This document shows positions 1-9,552 of a DNA stretch of 64,000 nt, in pieces (position 1 is the stretch's first letter; every line of letters begins with the position of its first letter). The DNA is from CAJXZP01 sp963974475. GTDB lineage: Bacteria; Bacteroidota; Bacteroidia; Flavobacteriales_G; Salibacteraceae. The notes beneath the pieces were generated by a model. The model was not told the DNA's origin, searched no databases, and saw only the letters and a program-made list of their open reading frames with translations. The stretch is from contig CAXBCR010000015.1 in the NCBI GenBank assembly GCA_963974475.1, positions 1 to 64,000 of the forward strand, written 5' to 3'. The translations under genes and the position numbers were made by a program.

Positions 1-59
1 TCGAACTCGCGACCCCCTGCGTGACAGGCAGGTATTCTAACCAACTGAACTACCAAACC
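1..59 (-). tRNA. tRNA-Asp (GTC), 3' end cut by the window edge
   Basis: On the minus strand the sequence begins GGTTTGGTAGTTCAG and folds as a tRNA. The D arm is followed by an anticodon stem CCTGC/GCAGG enclosing the loop CTGTCAC, which gives anticodon GTC (Asp). The T-loop start GTTCGA is at the very edge, so the 3' part of the T arm and the acceptor 3' strand lie outside the window. Identity rests on the anticodon and the D and anticodon arms. Confidence 0.93.
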
Positions 60-175
60 AAAATTTCAATTTTTAAGCCTTTCAACTTAGTGCCGAACCC
101 CTTTCGTTTCGGTGAGCCAAAAGTACAACTAAAATTAAGTTTACAAGCAACTTTTTTATAAAAAAATATCTTTTT

Positions 176-733
176 TTATTCCTCCGAAATAACTGGTATC
201 ACTGGCTTTCCATCCGTTGTTTCGATAATGCCTGAAAATGTGAAATTTACACCGCTATTTAAAGTGAAAATTACGGTTGTTTGTCCGTCCGACATCGCAG
301 AAATGTGCACTCTTACCAATGCATTATTGGGATTATTGATATGGATTTGACAAATTACAGCTTGATTTTCTCTAAATGATTCTACTTGATACGTCACAAT
401 GTCTCCATCCACCATTATTTCGTTTAGTTGGGTGGGGTCAAACATGCTCAATTCCGCAACAGATAATTGGAGGGTGGCGATATTGTTTTTTACAAATAGA
501 AAATTGTTTTCGGGTAAGAGAGATACGATGGAAGCATCCAATGTGTGAAGTGATTCAATTTTAAATACCCAAGATTTTTTTTCCAGCAGAGCGTGAATTC
601 GGTGTAGGTTTTCATTTCGTTGCTTCTTTTGTTCCAGTTTCAATTCCTTTTTACTTTTTTTAGGCGTGCTGGATTGACTAAACCCCATAAAGGGAAGGAG
701 GAGTAAAACAATAACAATTAGTTTAATTTTCAT
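176..733 (-). CDS. Secreted DUF4251-like protein
   Basis: The protein has about 185 residues. An N-terminal hydrophobic signal peptide (MKIKLIVIVLLLLPFMGFSQ) is followed by a lysine-rich stretch and a globular C-terminal domain that resembles DUF4251, a Bacteroidota-specific family of unknown function. I take the ATG at 733, because the upstream extension to 742 needs a TTG start and only adds three residues before the signal peptide. It is transcribed toward the tRNA and stands alone behind the HU terminator. Export to the periplasm or outer membrane is likely. The function is unknown, and the family call is from recognition of the pattern, not from a search. Confidence 0.72.
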   Translation of the reverse strand: MKIKLIVIVLLLLPFMGFSQSSTPKKSKKELKLEQKKQRNENLHRIHALLEKKSWVFKIESLHTLDASIVSLLPENNFLFVKNNIATLQLSVAELSMFDPTQLNEIMVDGDIVTYQVESFRENQAVICQIHINNPNNALVRVHISAMSDGQTTVIFTLNSGVNFTFSGIIETTDGKPVIPVISEE

Positions 734-781
734 AGGAAGCAAAGTTAACGATTTTGTGGTTTGCGATTTCAGGGCATAAAA

Positions 782-809
782 AAAGCTCTTACAAAAGTAA
801 GAGCTTTTA
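782..809 (-). terminator. Intrinsic terminator after the HU gene
   Basis: A perfect 12-bp inverted repeat (AAAAGCTCTTAC / GTAAGAGCTTTT) encloses a 4-base loop. On the minus strand a run of seven T follows. It lies 18 bases past the HU stop codon, so it most likely ends the HU transcript and separates it from the DUF4251 gene. Confidence 0.9.
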
Positions 810-826
810 ATTTCTTAAAGTAAAGA

Positions 827-1099
827 CTAGTTTACTGATCCAGAAAGATCAGAACCTGCTTTAAATTTAACAACGTTTTTAGCTGCTATTTGGATTTCCG
901 CTCCTGTTTGAGGATTACGACCAGTTCTAGCGTTTCTTTTAGAAACAGAAAAAGAACCGAATCCTACTAGAGAAACACGTCCACCTGATTTTAAAGTTGA
1001 TTCTGTTGCGCCAACAAATGCTTCCAATGCACTTTTTGCAGCTGCTTTTGAGATACCAGCTCCATCAGCCATTGCATCGATTAATTGTGCTTTATTCAT
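827..1099 (-). CDS. HU-family DNA-binding protein
   Basis: This 90-residue protein has the full length of a bacterial HU subunit. The N-terminal dimerisation helices begin MNKAQLIDAM. GFGSF is at residues 46-50, and the DNA-bending arm carries the signature RTGRNPQTG at 58-66. HU wraps and bends chromosomal DNA in the nucleoid. The gene is monocistronic, with a well-formed Bacteroidota promoter upstream and a strong terminator downstream. That fits a highly expressed housekeeping gene. Nothing about it is unusual. Confidence 0.97.
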   Translation of the reverse strand: MNKAQLIDAMADGAGISKAAAKSALEAFVGATESTLKSGGRVSLVGFGSFSVSKRNARTGRNPQTGAEIQIAAKNVVKFKAGSDLSGSVN

Positions 1100-1144
1100 A
1101 ATAATTTTAATTAAGAGGTTATTAATAATTTATTTAACTCTGTC

Positions 1145-1174
1145 CAAATATATGCTATAACTCGCTTGTAGCAA
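1145..1174 (-). promoter_or_regulatory. Bacteroidota-type promoter of the HU gene
   Basis: On the minus strand a TTG (-33 element, 1172-1174) is followed by 19 bases and then TATATTTG (-7 element, TAnnTTTG consensus, 1145-1152). This matches the known primary sigma factor consensus of Bacteroidota. The predicted transcript starts near 1140, giving a leader of about 40 bases before the HU ATG. Confidence 0.85.
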
Positions 1175-1328
1175 GGAATTCATCCCAAAATGGGCGAAAT
1201 TGTTGAAAACTACTAACAATTGTTAATAACTACGGCAGTTTTACAGTCGTATCAAGGGTTATAGCGTATTGTTGAATTTTGAGTTTTCGGCAGGTTTGGA
1301 GGTGTAAATATCGCTTAGCCCTTTGCTA

Positions 1329-1691
1329 CTATATATTAAGGTGTTTTTGACGGATAGAAACTGCCTTTAAAGAATGGATAAGTAAAACACCTAAAGCAAG
1401 CGTGGTGGAAAGTACTCCGATAATCATTAACCCATTTAATAATGGGTCGGATTCTAAAATGGCTTTAGATATTCCGGCTACCAAAAATAGGAGGGAACTG
1501 ATATATAAAAGTGCCATAGCGATTCCTAGTCTTTTTAATTGTCCCAGTTTAAGAATAATGATTTCCTTCTTTACATCTTTCATTTGTTCCATTTGGAAGA
1601 CTTCCGAATTGAGCGAACCTATAAAGTTAGAGGTAGAGAGTATTAATAACGCAACTGCGGGTAAAACTGTGAGCGGACCGTACCATTCCAT
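1329..1691 (-). CDS. DUF2721-like small membrane protein
   Basis: The product has 120 residues and about three hydrophobic segments: roughly residues 5-25, 55-75 and 88-108. A charged stretch lies between the first and second segments. The opening PAVALLILSTSNFIG and the segment layout resemble DUF2721, a family of small membrane proteins of unknown role. It begins with ATG at 1691 and stands alone between HU and the next minus-strand gene. No function can be assigned. The family assignment is a likeness only. Confidence 0.62.
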   Translation of the reverse strand: MEWYGPLTVLPAVALLILSTSNFIGSLNSEVFQMEQMKDVKKEIIILKLGQLKRLGIAMALLYISSLLFLVAGISKAILESDPLLNGLMIIGVLSTTLALGVLLIHSLKAVSIRQKHLNI

Positions 1692-1773
1692 TTGTTTTTA
1701 TTTTAGTGTTTGTAAAATGCTATATAAAGGTGGATAAAACGTCAATGAGCAAACACCTCTTTATTTGTTGTGG

Positions 1774-2559
1774 TTATTGCTCCAAAAACCAATCTAAAGC
1801 GGTTACCATGTATGCTCCACCGGCATAAGGCGCTTCATTTAATTCGTTGAGCGGCATGATTGCCCCATTCCAATATTCGCTTAATTCCCATCTGCCAAAA
1901 GGAAGTTCTGTTACGGATGAAAAGTCTAAGGTTCCAGAAGTAGGATACCCCGACATATATAAATAAGGTGCGCCAGCCATTTGGTCTTCCATCGCTAATC
2001 CAAATCCAATTCCCATATTTTCGTTAGCGGCAACATAAATTCCAGTATCAAAATGGTGTGGCCATATTCTTATTTCGCCAGTTACTCCCAGTGTGGTAAG
2101 GATGGCAGCACAGGCTTCGTTGGCTAATAAACGGTAATTTGCCCACTCTAATAAGTCTTCCTCGCTCATTTCCGGGATAGGTTCGTTCATAAATCCATAT
2201 TCAGGTATATCGTAGTGCATTTTTTGAGTAAAGCCTACCGCGTTTAAACCCAATCCAGCCATGGATGCAGAAATTTCATTTTCTATATCGGCCGGTAATT
2301 TTCCAGCGGTAGGAAACATTCCCCAAACTTTTTGTTTCTGGTCAATCCACTCAAAACTTTGATTGGTTAGGTTTAAAGTAAGCATTATTTTACCGTTGTT
2401 TGCCTCAAACCAATGTCCCATAATTCTGTTTCCTAAGGAGTCAAAAGCTAAATTGGTATGGCTATCGTCTTCTTTTTGAGGTACAAAAGTCCTATTTGCT
2501 TTTGCAATGATTTGACTCAACCGATGAAGTTGTTGGTCTGTACTTGTATATTCCTGCAT
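1774..2559 (-). CDS. Uncharacterised cytosolic protein, DUF5996-like
   Basis: About 261 residues with no signal peptide or membrane segment. The C-terminal half contains IRIWPHHFDTGIY and a glycine-rich stretch, reminiscent of DUF5996 proteins, which carry a WPHHFD-type motif. I chose ATG at 2559. The longer frame to 2589 would need a TTG start and adds ten residues without clear homology. The gene is monocistronic, and a 275-base AT-rich gap separates it from the divergent Smr gene. The function is unknown. Confidence 0.6.
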   Translation of the reverse strand: MQEYTSTDQQLHRLSQIIAKANRTFVPQKEDDSHTNLAFDSLGNRIMGHWFEANNGKIMLTLNLTNQSFEWIDQKQKVWGMFPTAGKLPADIENEISASMAGLGLNAVGFTQKMHYDIPEYGFMNEPIPEMSEEDLLEWANYRLLANEACAAILTTLGVTGEIRIWPHHFDTGIYVAANENMGIGFGLAMEDQMAGAPYLYMSGYPTSGTLDFSSVTELPFGRWELSEYWNGAIMPLNELNEAPYAGGAYMVTALDWFLEQ

Positions 2560-2822
2560 AGTGTATTCCTTTAAATGGATGAATTTCAAAAATTGACTGT
2601 AGATAAGTCGTTAAAATTAAACTTATTAATATGATAGTGAATATTTTAACGGTTTAATACTGCGTCCAATAGTTCACAGAGGTGTAATGCCTTTATTTAA
2701 GTAATGATTTTTAATTTGGTTGACAATGATAATGTGCGATTGGCAAGATATCTATTAAATAAGGATTAAACTAATTGAAATGTAATTACGATTACAAATT
2801 AGGGCTAGGATGAGAGATTGAA

Positions 2823-2830
2823 TAAATTTG
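2823..2830 (+). promoter_or_regulatory. -7 element abutting the Smr gene start (leaderless type)
   Basis: TAAATTTG matches the TAnnTTTG consensus and ends four bases before the ATG at 2835. Transcription from such an element starts about 4-7 bases after the final G, that is at or next to the start codon. No good TTG is found 19-21 bases upstream, so the promoter call rests on the -7 box alone. Confidence 0.5.
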
Positions 2831-2834
2831 CAAA

Positions 2835-3404
2835 ATGGCATTTAGAATAGGTGATAAGGTCCAGATTTTGGATGAAGAAGGTGAGGGGGTAATTACCGGG
2901 TTTAAGAGTAACAATGTGGTTACCGTTGAGCTGGATGGTTTCCCTTTTGATTATGCCATCACCCATTTAATTAAAGTAGTAAATGATAATCAGGTAGTTC
3001 ATAATGCAGATAAACGTTCGTTTGAACATCTGCTGAAGGAGGGTAGCGTAAACGGTAAGAAAGAAGTGCTAATGCATATTCCAATGGAGGTGTTTGATAA
3101 GGTCAACTCACGTGGTTTTCCAGAAATAGATTTGCATATTCACGAGTTGGTAGATAAACCTAAATCGCTTACAAATGGGGAGATGCTAGAAATTCAGATT
3201 CAAAGATTAGAACGGTTTATTCAATCGTGTATTGAAAAATCGGTTTCCGAATTTGTGGTCATTCATGGAGTTGGACAAGGTGTTTTAAAAATAGAAATTA
3301 GAAAGGTGTTGGATAGCCATGGAAATATCCGTTTTCGCGATGCCGACTTTAACGAATATGGAGCAGGTGCAACCCACGCAAGGATTTTAGGCTTGTTTAG
3401 TTAA
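2835..3404 (+). CDS. Smr-domain protein (short DUF2027/Smr type)
   Basis: This 189-residue protein begins with a small beta-barrel-like region (about residues 1-50, GDKVQILDEEGEGVITGF) similar to that of DUF2027 proteins. It ends with an Smr domain at about 98-188, where DLHIHEL (99-105) and HGVGQGVLK (144-152) are the characteristic motifs. Smr domains bind or nick nucleic acid and, in several bacteria, act at stalled ribosomes or in mismatch-repair-like contexts. Bacteroides relatives are about twice as long because they carry a middle region that is missing here. The RNA or DNA target is unknown. Confidence 0.85.
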   Translation: MAFRIGDKVQILDEEGEGVITGFKSNNVVTVELDGFPFDYAITHLIKVVNDNQVVHNADKRSFEHLLKEGSVNGKKEVLMHIPMEVFDKVNSRGFPEIDLHIHELVDKPKSLTNGEMLEIQIQRLERFIQSCIEKSVSEFVVIHGVGQGVLKIEIRKVLDSHGNIRFRDADFNEYGAGATHARILGLFS

Positions 3405-3542
3405 TTTTGGATTTGAGTTTTAGCTTAAAAAATTTCAAATAAATTCATGCCCAAAAGGCACCATTCATCTGTGTATTTGTGGTGGACACATTTTTGCTTA
3501 CAAAACAACCCTAAATAAAAATTTTTAAACAATCAATAAAAC

Positions 3543-3550
3543 TACCTTTG
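3543..3550 (+). promoter_or_regulatory. -7 promoter element of the helicase gene
   Basis: TACCTTTG matches TAnnTTTG and lies 28 bases before the GTG start of the DEAD-box gene. The expected -33 TTG is replaced by a T-rich stretch, so this is a moderate match. Confidence 0.5.
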
Positions 3551-3578
3551 CCGCTGCAATAATTAAAAATACAATAGC

Positions 3579-4694
3579 GTGGCTAGTTTTAAAGAATTAG
3601 GGATAAAACCTAACTATATCAAAGCAATAAACGAATTAAACATTTTTGAACCTACACCGGTACAAGAACAAGTGATTCCTTTTTTATTGAAAAATAAGAG
3701 TGATATTGTGGTGCAAGCTCAAACCGGCACAGGTAAAACCGCTGCTTTTGGTTTGCCAATTTTGCAACAAATAAACCCCACCAGCGACAAGATTCAAACG
3801 CTAATTTTGAGTCCTACGCGAGAATTGGGCCAGCAAATTGCTAAACAATTGTTTCGTTTCACGAAATTTGGTACCGATAAAATCTTTACCGAGGCTGTTT
3901 ATGGAGGCGAGCATATTTCTAAACAACTCGCTAGATTAAATAGAACCACTCATATTTTGGTTGCTACTCCAGGTAGATTGGTAGATTTATTAGAACGTAA
4001 GGTAATCAACTTAGAATCAGTTAAAACAGTAGTTCTAGATGAAGCGGATGAAATGCTTCACATGGGATTTAAGAAAGATTTAGAAACCATTTTAAGTCAG
4101 ACCCCTGAAAAGAAACAAACTTGGTTGTTTTCCGCTACTATTCCAAAAGAAGTTAGAGGTATTATTAATGAGTACCTAAGCGCAGATGCGGAGTACGTTC
4201 AAATTAGTAAAGCCGAAGTAGTTAATAAAAATATTGAACATCAGTTTGTTGTAGTTCGTGAACACGATAAATTGGATATGTTACTTCAATTTCTAAAATC
4301 GCAAGGAAAGGCGAGAGGTGTCATATTTACTACTACCAAAAAAACCGCTATAACCTTGGCTAAGCAACTCAAAGCTAAGAACTACAATTGCGATGCCTTG
4401 GAAGGAGATATGCATCAAAAAGATAGAGACCGGGTAATGCGTGGTATCAAAAATAGCAATCTTCAAATTTTGGTTTCTACCGATGTATCTGCACGTGGAA
4501 TTGATATTGAAGGATTAAGTTACGTGGTGCATTATGATGTGCCATCTCAATTAGAGTTTTATACCCACCGTAGCGGACGTACTGCACGAGGAGGCAAAAA
4601 GGGAATGGCTATTAGCTTTGTAACTTCTGCCGAAATCAGTAAACTAAAAGCGATTGAACGTGATTTAGGAATTAGAATAAATCAAATTAGATAA
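3579..4694 (+). CDS. DEAD-box ATP-dependent RNA helicase
   Basis: This 371-residue helicase core has no C-terminal extension. The Q-motif region PTPVQ is at 25-29 and Walker A AQTGTGKT at 47-54. PTRELGQQ, the Walker B DEAD box (VLDEADEML), the SAT motif (FSATIP) and the C-terminal HRSGRTAR arginine fingers are all intact. It unwinds RNA duplexes with ATP, probably in ribosome assembly or RNA decay as for RhlE/CsdA-type relatives. The start codon is GTG at 3579, the only one that gives the expected N-terminus FKELGI. The protein is shorter than most RhlE proteins because the basic tail is absent. Confidence 0.93.
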   Translation: MASFKELGIKPNYIKAINELNIFEPTPVQEQVIPFLLKNKSDIVVQAQTGTGKTAAFGLPILQQINPTSDKIQTLILSPTRELGQQIAKQLFRFTKFGTDKIFTEAVYGGEHISKQLARLNRTTHILVATPGRLVDLLERKVINLESVKTVVLDEADEMLHMGFKKDLETILSQTPEKKQTWLFSATIPKEVRGIINEYLSADAEYVQISKAEVVNKNIEHQFVVVREHDKLDMLLQFLKSQGKARGVIFTTTKKTAITLAKQLKAKNYNCDALEGDMHQKDRDRVMRGIKNSNLQILVSTDVSARGIDIEGLSYVVHYDVPSQLEFYTHRSGRTARGGKKGMAISFVTSAEISKLKAIERDLGIRINQIR

Positions 4695-4726
4695 TTTATT
4701 CCGAGTGTTTTAGGTAGCGGTGAATC

Positions 4727-4915
4727 CTAATTCATCGCGAAAAATAGAAAAGGAATAAGTGCAATAGCAAATGCTATAATTTGCTTTGCGCTAAAACGCT
4801 TTTCCTTTTCTCTTCCCACAATATAAGTGCCTACCACAAAAGCAGGAATCAAAGTGATGGCGTAAAACACCGTTGAAAATACAATGCTTAATAATTCTGC
4901 TGAAAATTTCTCCAT
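4727..4915 (-). CDS. Small two-segment membrane protein
   Basis: This 62-residue protein has two hydrophobic segments (about 10-32 and 44-60) separated by a basic loop GREKEKRFSAKQ. It starts with ATG four bases after the stop of the YbaB-like gene, so it is probably translated from the end of the methylmalonyl-CoA mutase operon. I do not recognise a family. Its position at the operon end and its convergent arrangement with the helicase are all that can be said. Confidence 0.6.
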   Translation of the reverse strand: MEKFSAELLSIVFSTVFYAITLIPAFVVGTYIVGREKEKRFSAKQIIAFAIALIPFLFFAMN

Positions 4916-4919
4916 GTTA

Positions 4920-5228
4920 TTAGTCTAAAAGCCCGTCTAATCCTGGAATATTGGGCATGTGGTCTTTCATTACCCGTTTTAATTCTTCCTGATTCATTAA
5001 ATCTGCTTGTTCCAAAGCTTTGTTGAGTGTAATAACCAATTCGTCTTCAAACTGCTCTTTGTCCTCATAAATTTCGTCCGAAATTTTTATGTCCATTATC
5101 GCTCTGTTTCCATTGGCAATAACCTCAATGAGCTTGCTTGGTGAATGGGACCGAACATAGGCATCTTCCATTCGTTTGGCTAACTCTTCTTTTCCAACAT
5201 TGAGTTTTTCTTTTAATCCTCCAAACAT
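4920..5228 (-). CDS. YbaB/EbfC-family nucleoid-associated protein
   Basis: At 102 residues this is the normal family size. It begins MFGGLKEKL, has a central beta region (IEVIANGNRAIMDIKISDEI) and ends in an acidic helical tail, which matches the YbaB/EbfC fold of small dimeric DNA-binding proteins. The start codon lies two bases from the stop of the mutase large subunit gene, so the two are co-transcribed. The pairing has no obvious metabolic meaning and may be just operon packing. Confidence 0.75.
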   Translation of the reverse strand: MFGGLKEKLNVGKEELAKRMEDAYVRSHSPSKLIEVIANGNRAIMDIKISDEIYEDKEQFEDELVITLNKALEQADLMNQEELKRVMKDHMPNIPGLDGLLD

Positions 5229-5230
5229 GG

Positions 5231-7381
5231 TTATTGTTTTATAGCGGCAATTAAAATGTCCAAAATCTCAATGGCTGCCTTGGAAATGTTGGTTCCAGGA
5301 CCAAAAATTCCGAGTACACCCGCTTCATATAAAAACGCGTAATCTTGTTGTGGAATTACCCCTCCAGCAACGACCATAATGTCAGCTCTTCCTAGTTTTT
5401 TTAACTCTTCAATTACTTGAGGTACAAGTGTTTTATGTCCTGCAGCTAAAGAAGATATTCCAAGTATGTGGACATCGTTTTCAACAGCTTGTTTAGCGGC
5501 CTCGGCAGGGGTTTGAAATAATGGACCAATATCTACATCAAATCCCATATCGGCAAATGAAGTCGAGATAACTTTTGCTCCACGATCATGCCCGTCTTGT
5601 CCCATTTTGGCGACCATTATTCGAGGTCTTCTTCCTGCAAGAGCTGCAAATTCGTCCGTTTTGGCGATAGCAGTTTTAAATGTTTCGTTGTTCATAGCTT
5701 CCGATGAGTAAACTCCTTTTACCGATTGTGTGGTGGCTTTGTATCTTCCAAATGATTGTTCCATAGCAGATGAAATTTCTCCTAAGGTAGCGCGTAGCCT
5801 GGCTGCATTAACCGCAAGTTCTAATAAATTTCCGGTATTGTTTTTAGCCGCATCGGCCAATGTTTTTAATGCTTTGGTACAAGCTTCCGTATTGCGAGTT
5901 GCTTTGATTTGGTTAATCCGTTCAATTTGCGATAAGCGAACAGCCGTATTATCCACATCCAAAATTTCTAATGCTTCATCATCTGTATTTACTTGAAATT
6001 TGTTCACACCAACAATGACATCCTTACCGGAATCAATACGGGCTTGTTTGCGCGCAGCAGCTTCCTCAATACGGAGTTTTGGTAAACCGGTTTCAATGGC
6101 TTTCGTCATTCCTCCCAATTCTTCCACTTCTTGAATCAAAGCCCAAGCTTTATCTGCAATTTGTTCGGTTAGGTATTCTACATATTTGGAACCACCCCAT
6201 GGGTCAACCACATGGGTAATTCCGGTTTCTTCCTGTAAATAAATTTGTGTGTTACGGGCAATTCGTGCCGAAAAATCGGTGGGTAATGCAATAGCTTCAT
6301 CCAATGCATTGGTGTGCAATGACTGGGTTCCTCCCAAAGCTGCGGCTAATGCTTCAATAGTGGTACGGGCCACATTATTAAACGGGTCTTGCTCCGTTAA
6401 ACTCCATCCTGAAGTTTGACAATGCGTCCGTAGTGCTAATGATTTTGGGTTTTTTGGATTAAATTGTTTAATCATCTTAGCCCAAATTAAGCGCCCTGCA
6501 CGCATTTTTGCTATTTCCATGAAGTGATTCATTCCAATGGCCCAAAAGAAGGATAGACGCGGTGCAAATTGGTCGATATCCAAACCATTGGCTAATCCTG
6601 TACGGACATATTCTAATCCATCGGCTAGGGTATAGGCCAACTCAATATCGGCTGTGGCACCTGCTTCTTGCATGTGATAACCCGAAATGGATATGGAATT
6701 AAACTTCGGCATTTTGTTACTTGTGTACTGAAAAATATCCGAAATTATTCGCATCGATGGTGCTGGTGGATAGATGTACGTATTCCGTACCATAAATTCT
6801 TTCAAAATGTCATTTTGAATCGTACCTGCAAGCAAATCAGGAGTGACTCCTTGTTCTTCAGCGGCCACGATATAGAATGCTAATATGGGTAGTACCGCTC
6901 CATTCATGGTCATGGAAACCGACATTTTATCTAAAGGAATCTGGTCAAATAGGATTTTCATATCCTCTACCGAATCAATAGCTACCCCAGCTTTACCCAC
7001 ATCACCTTCTACACGTTCATGGTCAGAATCATAGCCGCGATGTGTAGCTAAATCAAACGCAACCGATAACCCTTTTTGTCCAGCTGCTAAGTTTCTACGG
7101 TAAAAGGCGTTAGACTCTTCTGCAGTACTAAAACCGGCATACTGACGAACTGTCCAGGCGCGAGATGCATACATGGTAGAATAGGGACCGCGTAAATAGG
7201 GTGGAATTCCAGCCACATAACCTTCTTGAGGAGCAGGACCAGTTACCACAGCATCCATATCCCGAGGAATATCAATTTGCTCCGGAGCTTTCCAAACGTG
7301 TTCATTTGTAGCTTTAGCCCTTCCCGTATGGGATGCTTTTAAAGCTTTTTTGATGTCGATATGTGCAAATGATTTTCGCAT
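5231..7381 (-). CDS. Methylmalonyl-CoA mutase, large subunit
   Basis: This 716-residue protein carries both the substrate barrel and the C-terminal cobalamin domain. The N-terminal two thirds contain typical mutase sequence ([34 protein letters not shown]). The B12-binding motif DGHDRG is at 596-601, with the cobalt-ligating histidine at 598. The enzyme interconverts succinyl-CoA and methylmalonyl-CoA with adenosylcobalamin. Normally it forms a heterodimer with the small subunit encoded upstream in the same direction. Unusually, two nuclease-family genes lie between the two subunit genes. Confidence 0.96.
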   Translation of the reverse strand: MRKSFAHIDIKKALKASHTGRAKATNEHVWKAPEQIDIPRDMDAVVTGPAPQEGYVAGIPPYLRGPYSTMYASRAWTVRQYAGFSTAEESNAFYRRNLAAGQKGLSVAFDLATHRGYDSDHERVEGDVGKAGVAIDSVEDMKILFDQIPLDKMSVSMTMNGAVLPILAFYIVAAEEQGVTPDLLAGTIQNDILKEFMVRNTYIYPPAPSMRIISDIFQYTSNKMPKFNSISISGYHMQEAGATADIELAYTLADGLEYVRTGLANGLDIDQFAPRLSFFWAIGMNHFMEIAKMRAGRLIWAKMIKQFNPKNPKSLALRTHCQTSGWSLTEQDPFNNVARTTIEALAAALGGTQSLHTNALDEAIALPTDFSARIARNTQIYLQEETGITHVVDPWGGSKYVEYLTEQIADKAWALIQEVEELGGMTKAIETGLPKLRIEEAAARKQARIDSGKDVIVGVNKFQVNTDDEALEILDVDNTAVRLSQIERINQIKATRNTEACTKALKTLADAAKNNTGNLLELAVNAARLRATLGEISSAMEQSFGRYKATTQSVKGVYSSEAMNNETFKTAIAKTDEFAALAGRRPRIMVAKMGQDGHDRGAKVISTSFADMGFDVDIGPLFQTPAEAAKQAVENDVHILGISSLAAGHKTLVPQVIEELKKLGRADIMVVAGGVIPQQDYAFLYEAGVLGIFGPGTNISKAAIEILDILIAAIKQ

Positions 7382-7396
7382 GTTGTAAAATTCTAA

Positions 7397-8434
7397 TTAA
7401 TTATCTCTACTGTCTATATTGTTTTTAGCCAACTCAATGGCTCGCCTAAATCGGTCAAGTAATATTTCTTTAGAAGGTAGGATGGTGAAATAGTCGGCTA
7501 CTTTAATATTTGTTTTATGCAATTGTAATAACTCAATGTGTTCCGGGTTCTTTCCGGTGCAAAGAATTAATCCAATGGGTGGATTTTCACCCTCCATCAT
7601 TTCATATTTTTCTAAATAGCCCAAGTATAATTCCATTTCGCCTTTGTAAGCGGCATCCAATTCTCCAATTTTTAAGTCTATAGCGACTAGAGATTTAAGT
7701 CTACGGTGATAGAATAATAAATCGATGTAGTAATCTAGGGCATCTATTGAAATTCGTTTTTGTCGAGCTAAGAACGCAAAATCAGTTCCTAATTCAGTAA
7801 TAAAACGTTGTAGTTCAGCTGCAATTCCCGATTCTAAATCCTTTTCGCTAAAGGTGTCTTTTAAATTCAAGAAGTCTAGGAAATACGGTTCCCTAAACAC
7901 CAAATCGGGTGAAATTCTTTCTGTATTCTTTAAAGCTTCGAGTTCGTTTTTTATGGTTTCATCCGGCTTTTTACTAATCGCAGTTCTTTCGTAAAGCATT
8001 GACTTAATACGCTCTCTAAAGGTGCGAACCGACCATTTTTCCATTTTACACATTTCTATGTAAAACGCTCGTTTTAAAGGGTCTTCGATTGGGATAATAG
8101 CTAATATATGTGTCCAGCTTAATTGTCGTATCAGTGATACGACAATTTCAATACTTGGAAATGATGACGCAAATTGCATCATTCTACGCATATTTTTTTC
8201 AGAGTAGGAAGCGCCATAATCCTTAACCAGTTTCGAAGCCAAAATGGAAACAATATTTTTCCCATATTCCGCTCGTTCATTATTCAAAACCTCTTCATTA
8301 ATCTTTGTCCCAATTTGCCAATACAGCATACTCATAGTAGCATTAACCGACAGGGCAACTTCCTGTTTGCTTTGTTCAATGAGTTTTTTAACGTCTTGAA
8401 CTAATGGAGTGGTATTTGGAGATGGATTACTCAT
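7397..8434 (-). CDS. DUF1016/YhcG-family PDDEXK nuclease (second copy)
   Basis: The product is about 345 residues. An N-terminal helical DUF1016_N region (to about residue 150: TMSMLYWQIGTKINEEV, NMRRMMQFA) is followed by a C-terminal PD-(D/E)XK nuclease-like domain. The domain has YYIDLLFYHRRL and IDLKIGEL, the latter at 252-259. I prefer ATG 8434, which overlaps the upstream stop in the string ATGAGTAA. The 8449 start would be TTG. Relatives occur as orphan genes and in restriction-modification or defence loci. The substrate is not known. It lies 15 bases from the mutase large subunit gene. Confidence 0.85.
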   Translation of the reverse strand: MSNPSPNTTPLVQDVKKLIEQSKQEVALSVNATMSMLYWQIGTKINEEVLNNERAEYGKNIVSILASKLVKDYGASYSEKNMRRMMQFASSFPSIEIVVSLIRQLSWTHILAIIPIEDPLKRAFYIEMCKMEKWSVRTFRERIKSMLYERTAISKKPDETIKNELEALKNTERISPDLVFREPYFLDFLNLKDTFSEKDLESGIAAELQRFITELGTDFAFLARQKRISIDALDYYIDLLFYHRRLKSLVAIDLKIGELDAAYKGEMELYLGYLEKYEMMEGENPPIGLILCTGKNPEHIELLQLHKTNIKVADYFTILPSKEILLDRFRRAIELAKNNIDSRDN

Positions 8435-9548
8435 TATGCGCTTTATCAAGTTTTCCGTAAGGAGCGGGATCTTCCATTAATTGCATTAAATCATCTTTAC
8501 TAGGCAATACTGTTTCGTATTGACTTGCAAAAATTGTTTTATTGTCTTCTGGAAGGGTGAATTTAACTACAGATTCACTTTTATTTTGGCAAAGTATAAT
8601 TCCTATAGTTTTGTTTTCATTCGCTAGTTTTAATTCTCGGTCATAATAATTTACATACATCTGCATTTGCCCAATATCCTGATGTTTTAACTCTCCTATT
8701 TTCAAATCAATAAGTACAAAACTCTTCAGTAATCGATTATAAAACACCAAATCAATGTAAAAATGTTTGTCGTCAAATGATATTCTCTTTTGCCTAGCTA
8801 CAAAGGTAAAGCCGTTTCCTAACTCCAATAAAAAATGTTCCAGCTTATCAATTATTCTTTGTTCTAATTCATTTTCAGAATAGTCGGAATTTTCAGGTAA
8901 CCCCAGAAATTCAAGAATTAATGGGTCTTTGATGGCATCTTGAGCGGTTTCCATAATTTGCCCAAGAACAGAGAGTTCTTTTATTTTTTCTTTATTCCTA
9001 CTTAGTGTTAAACGTGTGTAAAGTGCAGTATCATATTGTCTTTTTAGTTCACGAACACTCCAATGGTTTTTAGCAGATTCAATCTCGTAAAACTTCCTTT
9101 CATCTTCGTTATCAATCCTAATTAGGGTTAAATAATGTGACCAACCTAAATTGAAATTTGGCTTATTTTGATTTGATTCAGTTTGGGTTGAATTATTTGA
9201 AACTTCATTTATTGATGATGTAATATGAATGTTATCAGTGTTTTGAAAAACCGCAGACAGTGTTTGCGGTTTTGAGTATACCCTGTAAAACTTTCGCATT
9301 TGTTCGAGGTTTCTCACTGAAAATCCTTTGCCAAATTCAATGGTTAAAACCTTTGATAGTTCTTTTAAAATAGCTTTTCCATATTCCGCACGTTCATAAC
9401 CTTTTTGTTCTTCTTCAATAATCTTTCTACCTATCTCGTAGTAGGTAACAACCATTGTTTGGTTTACTGTACGGAGAACCTGACTTTGTGCAGATTGCAG
9501 TAAACCTACTATTTGTGTGTAGAAATTATGTTTTTGAAGTTTAGCCAT
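8427..9548 (-). CDS. DUF1016/YhcG-family PDDEXK nuclease (first copy)
   Basis: This 373-residue protein has the same architecture as its downstream neighbour: an N-terminal helical DUF1016 region and a C-terminal PDDEXK-like domain with FYIDLVFYNRLL and IDLKIGEL (280-287). The two proteins align along their length but are clearly diverged, so this is an old tandem pair, not a recent duplication. A variable, asparagine- and serine-rich insert lies at about 100-135. It starts four bases after the stop of the mutase small subunit gene, so translation is probably coupled. A role in defence or DNA repair is inferred only from the family. Confidence 0.85.
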   Translation of the reverse strand: MAKLQKHNFYTQIVGLLQSAQSQVLRTVNQTMVVTYYEIGRKIIEEEQKGYERAEYGKAILKELSKVLTIEFGKGFSVRNLEQMRKFYRVYSKPQTLSAVFQNTDNIHITSSINEVSNNSTQTESNQNKPNFNLGWSHYLTLIRIDNEDERKFYEIESAKNHWSVRELKRQYDTALYTRLTLSRNKEKIKELSVLGQIMETAQDAIKDPLILEFLGLPENSDYSENELEQRIIDKLEHFLLELGNGFTFVARQKRISFDDKHFYIDLVFYNRLLKSFVLIDLKIGELKHQDIGQMQMYVNYYDRELKLANENKTIGIILCQNKSESVVKFTLPEDNKTIFASQYETVLPSKDDLMQLMEDPAPYGKLDKAHNE

Positions 9549-9552
9549 TATC

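Noticed and set aside
1402..1737. Plus-strand open frame of 111 codons
   Set aside because: It is antisense to the DUF2721-like membrane protein and has no homology-like features. The minus-strand reading has clear membrane segments and an ATG start.
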